A DNA stretch of 64,000 bases from Lepidostoma basale. Lineage: Eukaryota > Arthropoda > Insecta > Trichoptera > Lepidostomatidae. Below, one piece after another: positions 63,903 to 64,000 of the stretch. A program made the position numbers and the translations under genes. The notes under the pieces were generated by a model, which did not search any database, was not told the origin of the DNA, and saw nothing but the letters and a program-made list of their open reading frames with translations. How positions within the stretch are numbered: the stretch's first letter is position 1; every line of letters begins with the position of its first letter. The stretch covers positions 124,001-188,000 of the forward strand of contig JAHDVF020001320.1 in assembly GCA_022606425.2 (NCBI GenBank), in the 5' to 3' direction.

Positions 63903-64000
63903 CATCTCTTAGACGAATGTGTGATACTCTGTGTATGATAGAATCGATTTAAAATATAAAAAGTGAATGCGGTGCGAATGATGATGTTATGAACAAAATA
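63903..64000 (+). repeat. LINE-A fragment running off the window
   Basis: TCTCTTAGACGAATGTGTGA, GTGTATGATAGAATCG, AAGTGAATGCGGTGCGAATG, TTATGAACAAAATA. Equivalent to 43945-44040; the 3' end lies beyond the window. Confidence 0.85.

Noticed and set aside
1..64000. CRISPR array or bacterial operon
   Set aside because: No short regularly spaced direct repeats, no dense coding, no ribosome-binding sites; the composition and elements are those of an animal genome.

Overview
This 64 kb window looks like gene-poor, AT-rich nuclear DNA from an arthropod, most likely an insect; Lepidoptera would fit but is not proven. The reasons are a cecropia-type mariner transposon, many decayed 3' ends of non-LTR retrotransposons (LINEs), a tRNA-derived SINE, several MITEs, and Penelope-like element (PLE) debris. 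I found no intact protein-coding gene, no rRNA, no genuine tRNA and no CRISPR. Nearly every readable protein trace is a piece of reverse transcriptase (RT), transposase or PLE endonuclease, usually broken.

Family names used below are mine. LINE-A: about 30 fragments on both strands, with a C-terminal protein signature ending in variants of SILSAYPFGETA and a 3' tail of GTTA repeats or, in a subset, TTG-type repeats. The longest copy (32230-33823, minus) keeps most of the RT palm and has a 34-bp target-site duplication. NA-A: a non-autonomous element of about 0.4-0.5 kb that borrows the LINE-A 3' end. LINE-B and related: several LINE 3' ends with GAA-repeat tails. SINE-1: tRNA-like head with A and B boxes. 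M1: a MITE of about 350 bp with long terminal inverted repeats, several copies folded into palindromes. Single DNA-transposon-like elements: mariner (5962-7247), a 384-bp MITE (10232-10615), a 485-bp foldback (35688-36172), a hAT-like MITE (47914-48268) and a MITE at 55880-56295.

The most interesting signal is a short structured module that recurs in at least seven otherwise different repeat families (F1-F7): CUGANGA-like box, one extra base, a hairpin, GAAA, a short self-complementary block (ACAUGU, ACCGGU, ACUAGU or ACAGCUGU), then U or C. This is the layout of a hammerhead ribozyme core with a palindromic stem III. In some copies the flanks also pair as stem I (8 bp at 49519-49558, 5 bp at 19102-19146). 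A GIY-YIG endonuclease remnant at 8329-8448 lies upstream of one such module, which links the set to PLEs, a group known to carry hammerhead motifs. Many copies are head-to-head palindromes with one module per arm.

Layout. 0-9 kb: LINE-A and LINE-B pieces, then PLE F1 debris split by mariner. 9-16 kb: F2 palindrome with a nested MITE, LINE-C, nested F6/M1/F4 block. 16-27 kb: LINE pieces, SINE-1, NA-A copies, F5 palindromes, an LTR- or promoter-like island at 23.6-24.1 kb. 27-39 kb: F2 cluster, the long LINE-A pair, nested SINE/foldback/PLE block, F5 3' region. 39-47 kb: long unassigned AT-rich DNA, SINE-1 and LINE-A nests. 47-64 kb: hAT-like MITE, F1/F3/F5/F6 modules, paired M1 copies, LINE ends. 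Unassigned higher-GC islands (near 13.4, 14.0, 21.9, 36.7, 38.9, 59.8 and 63.6 kb) are the likeliest host-unique sequence.
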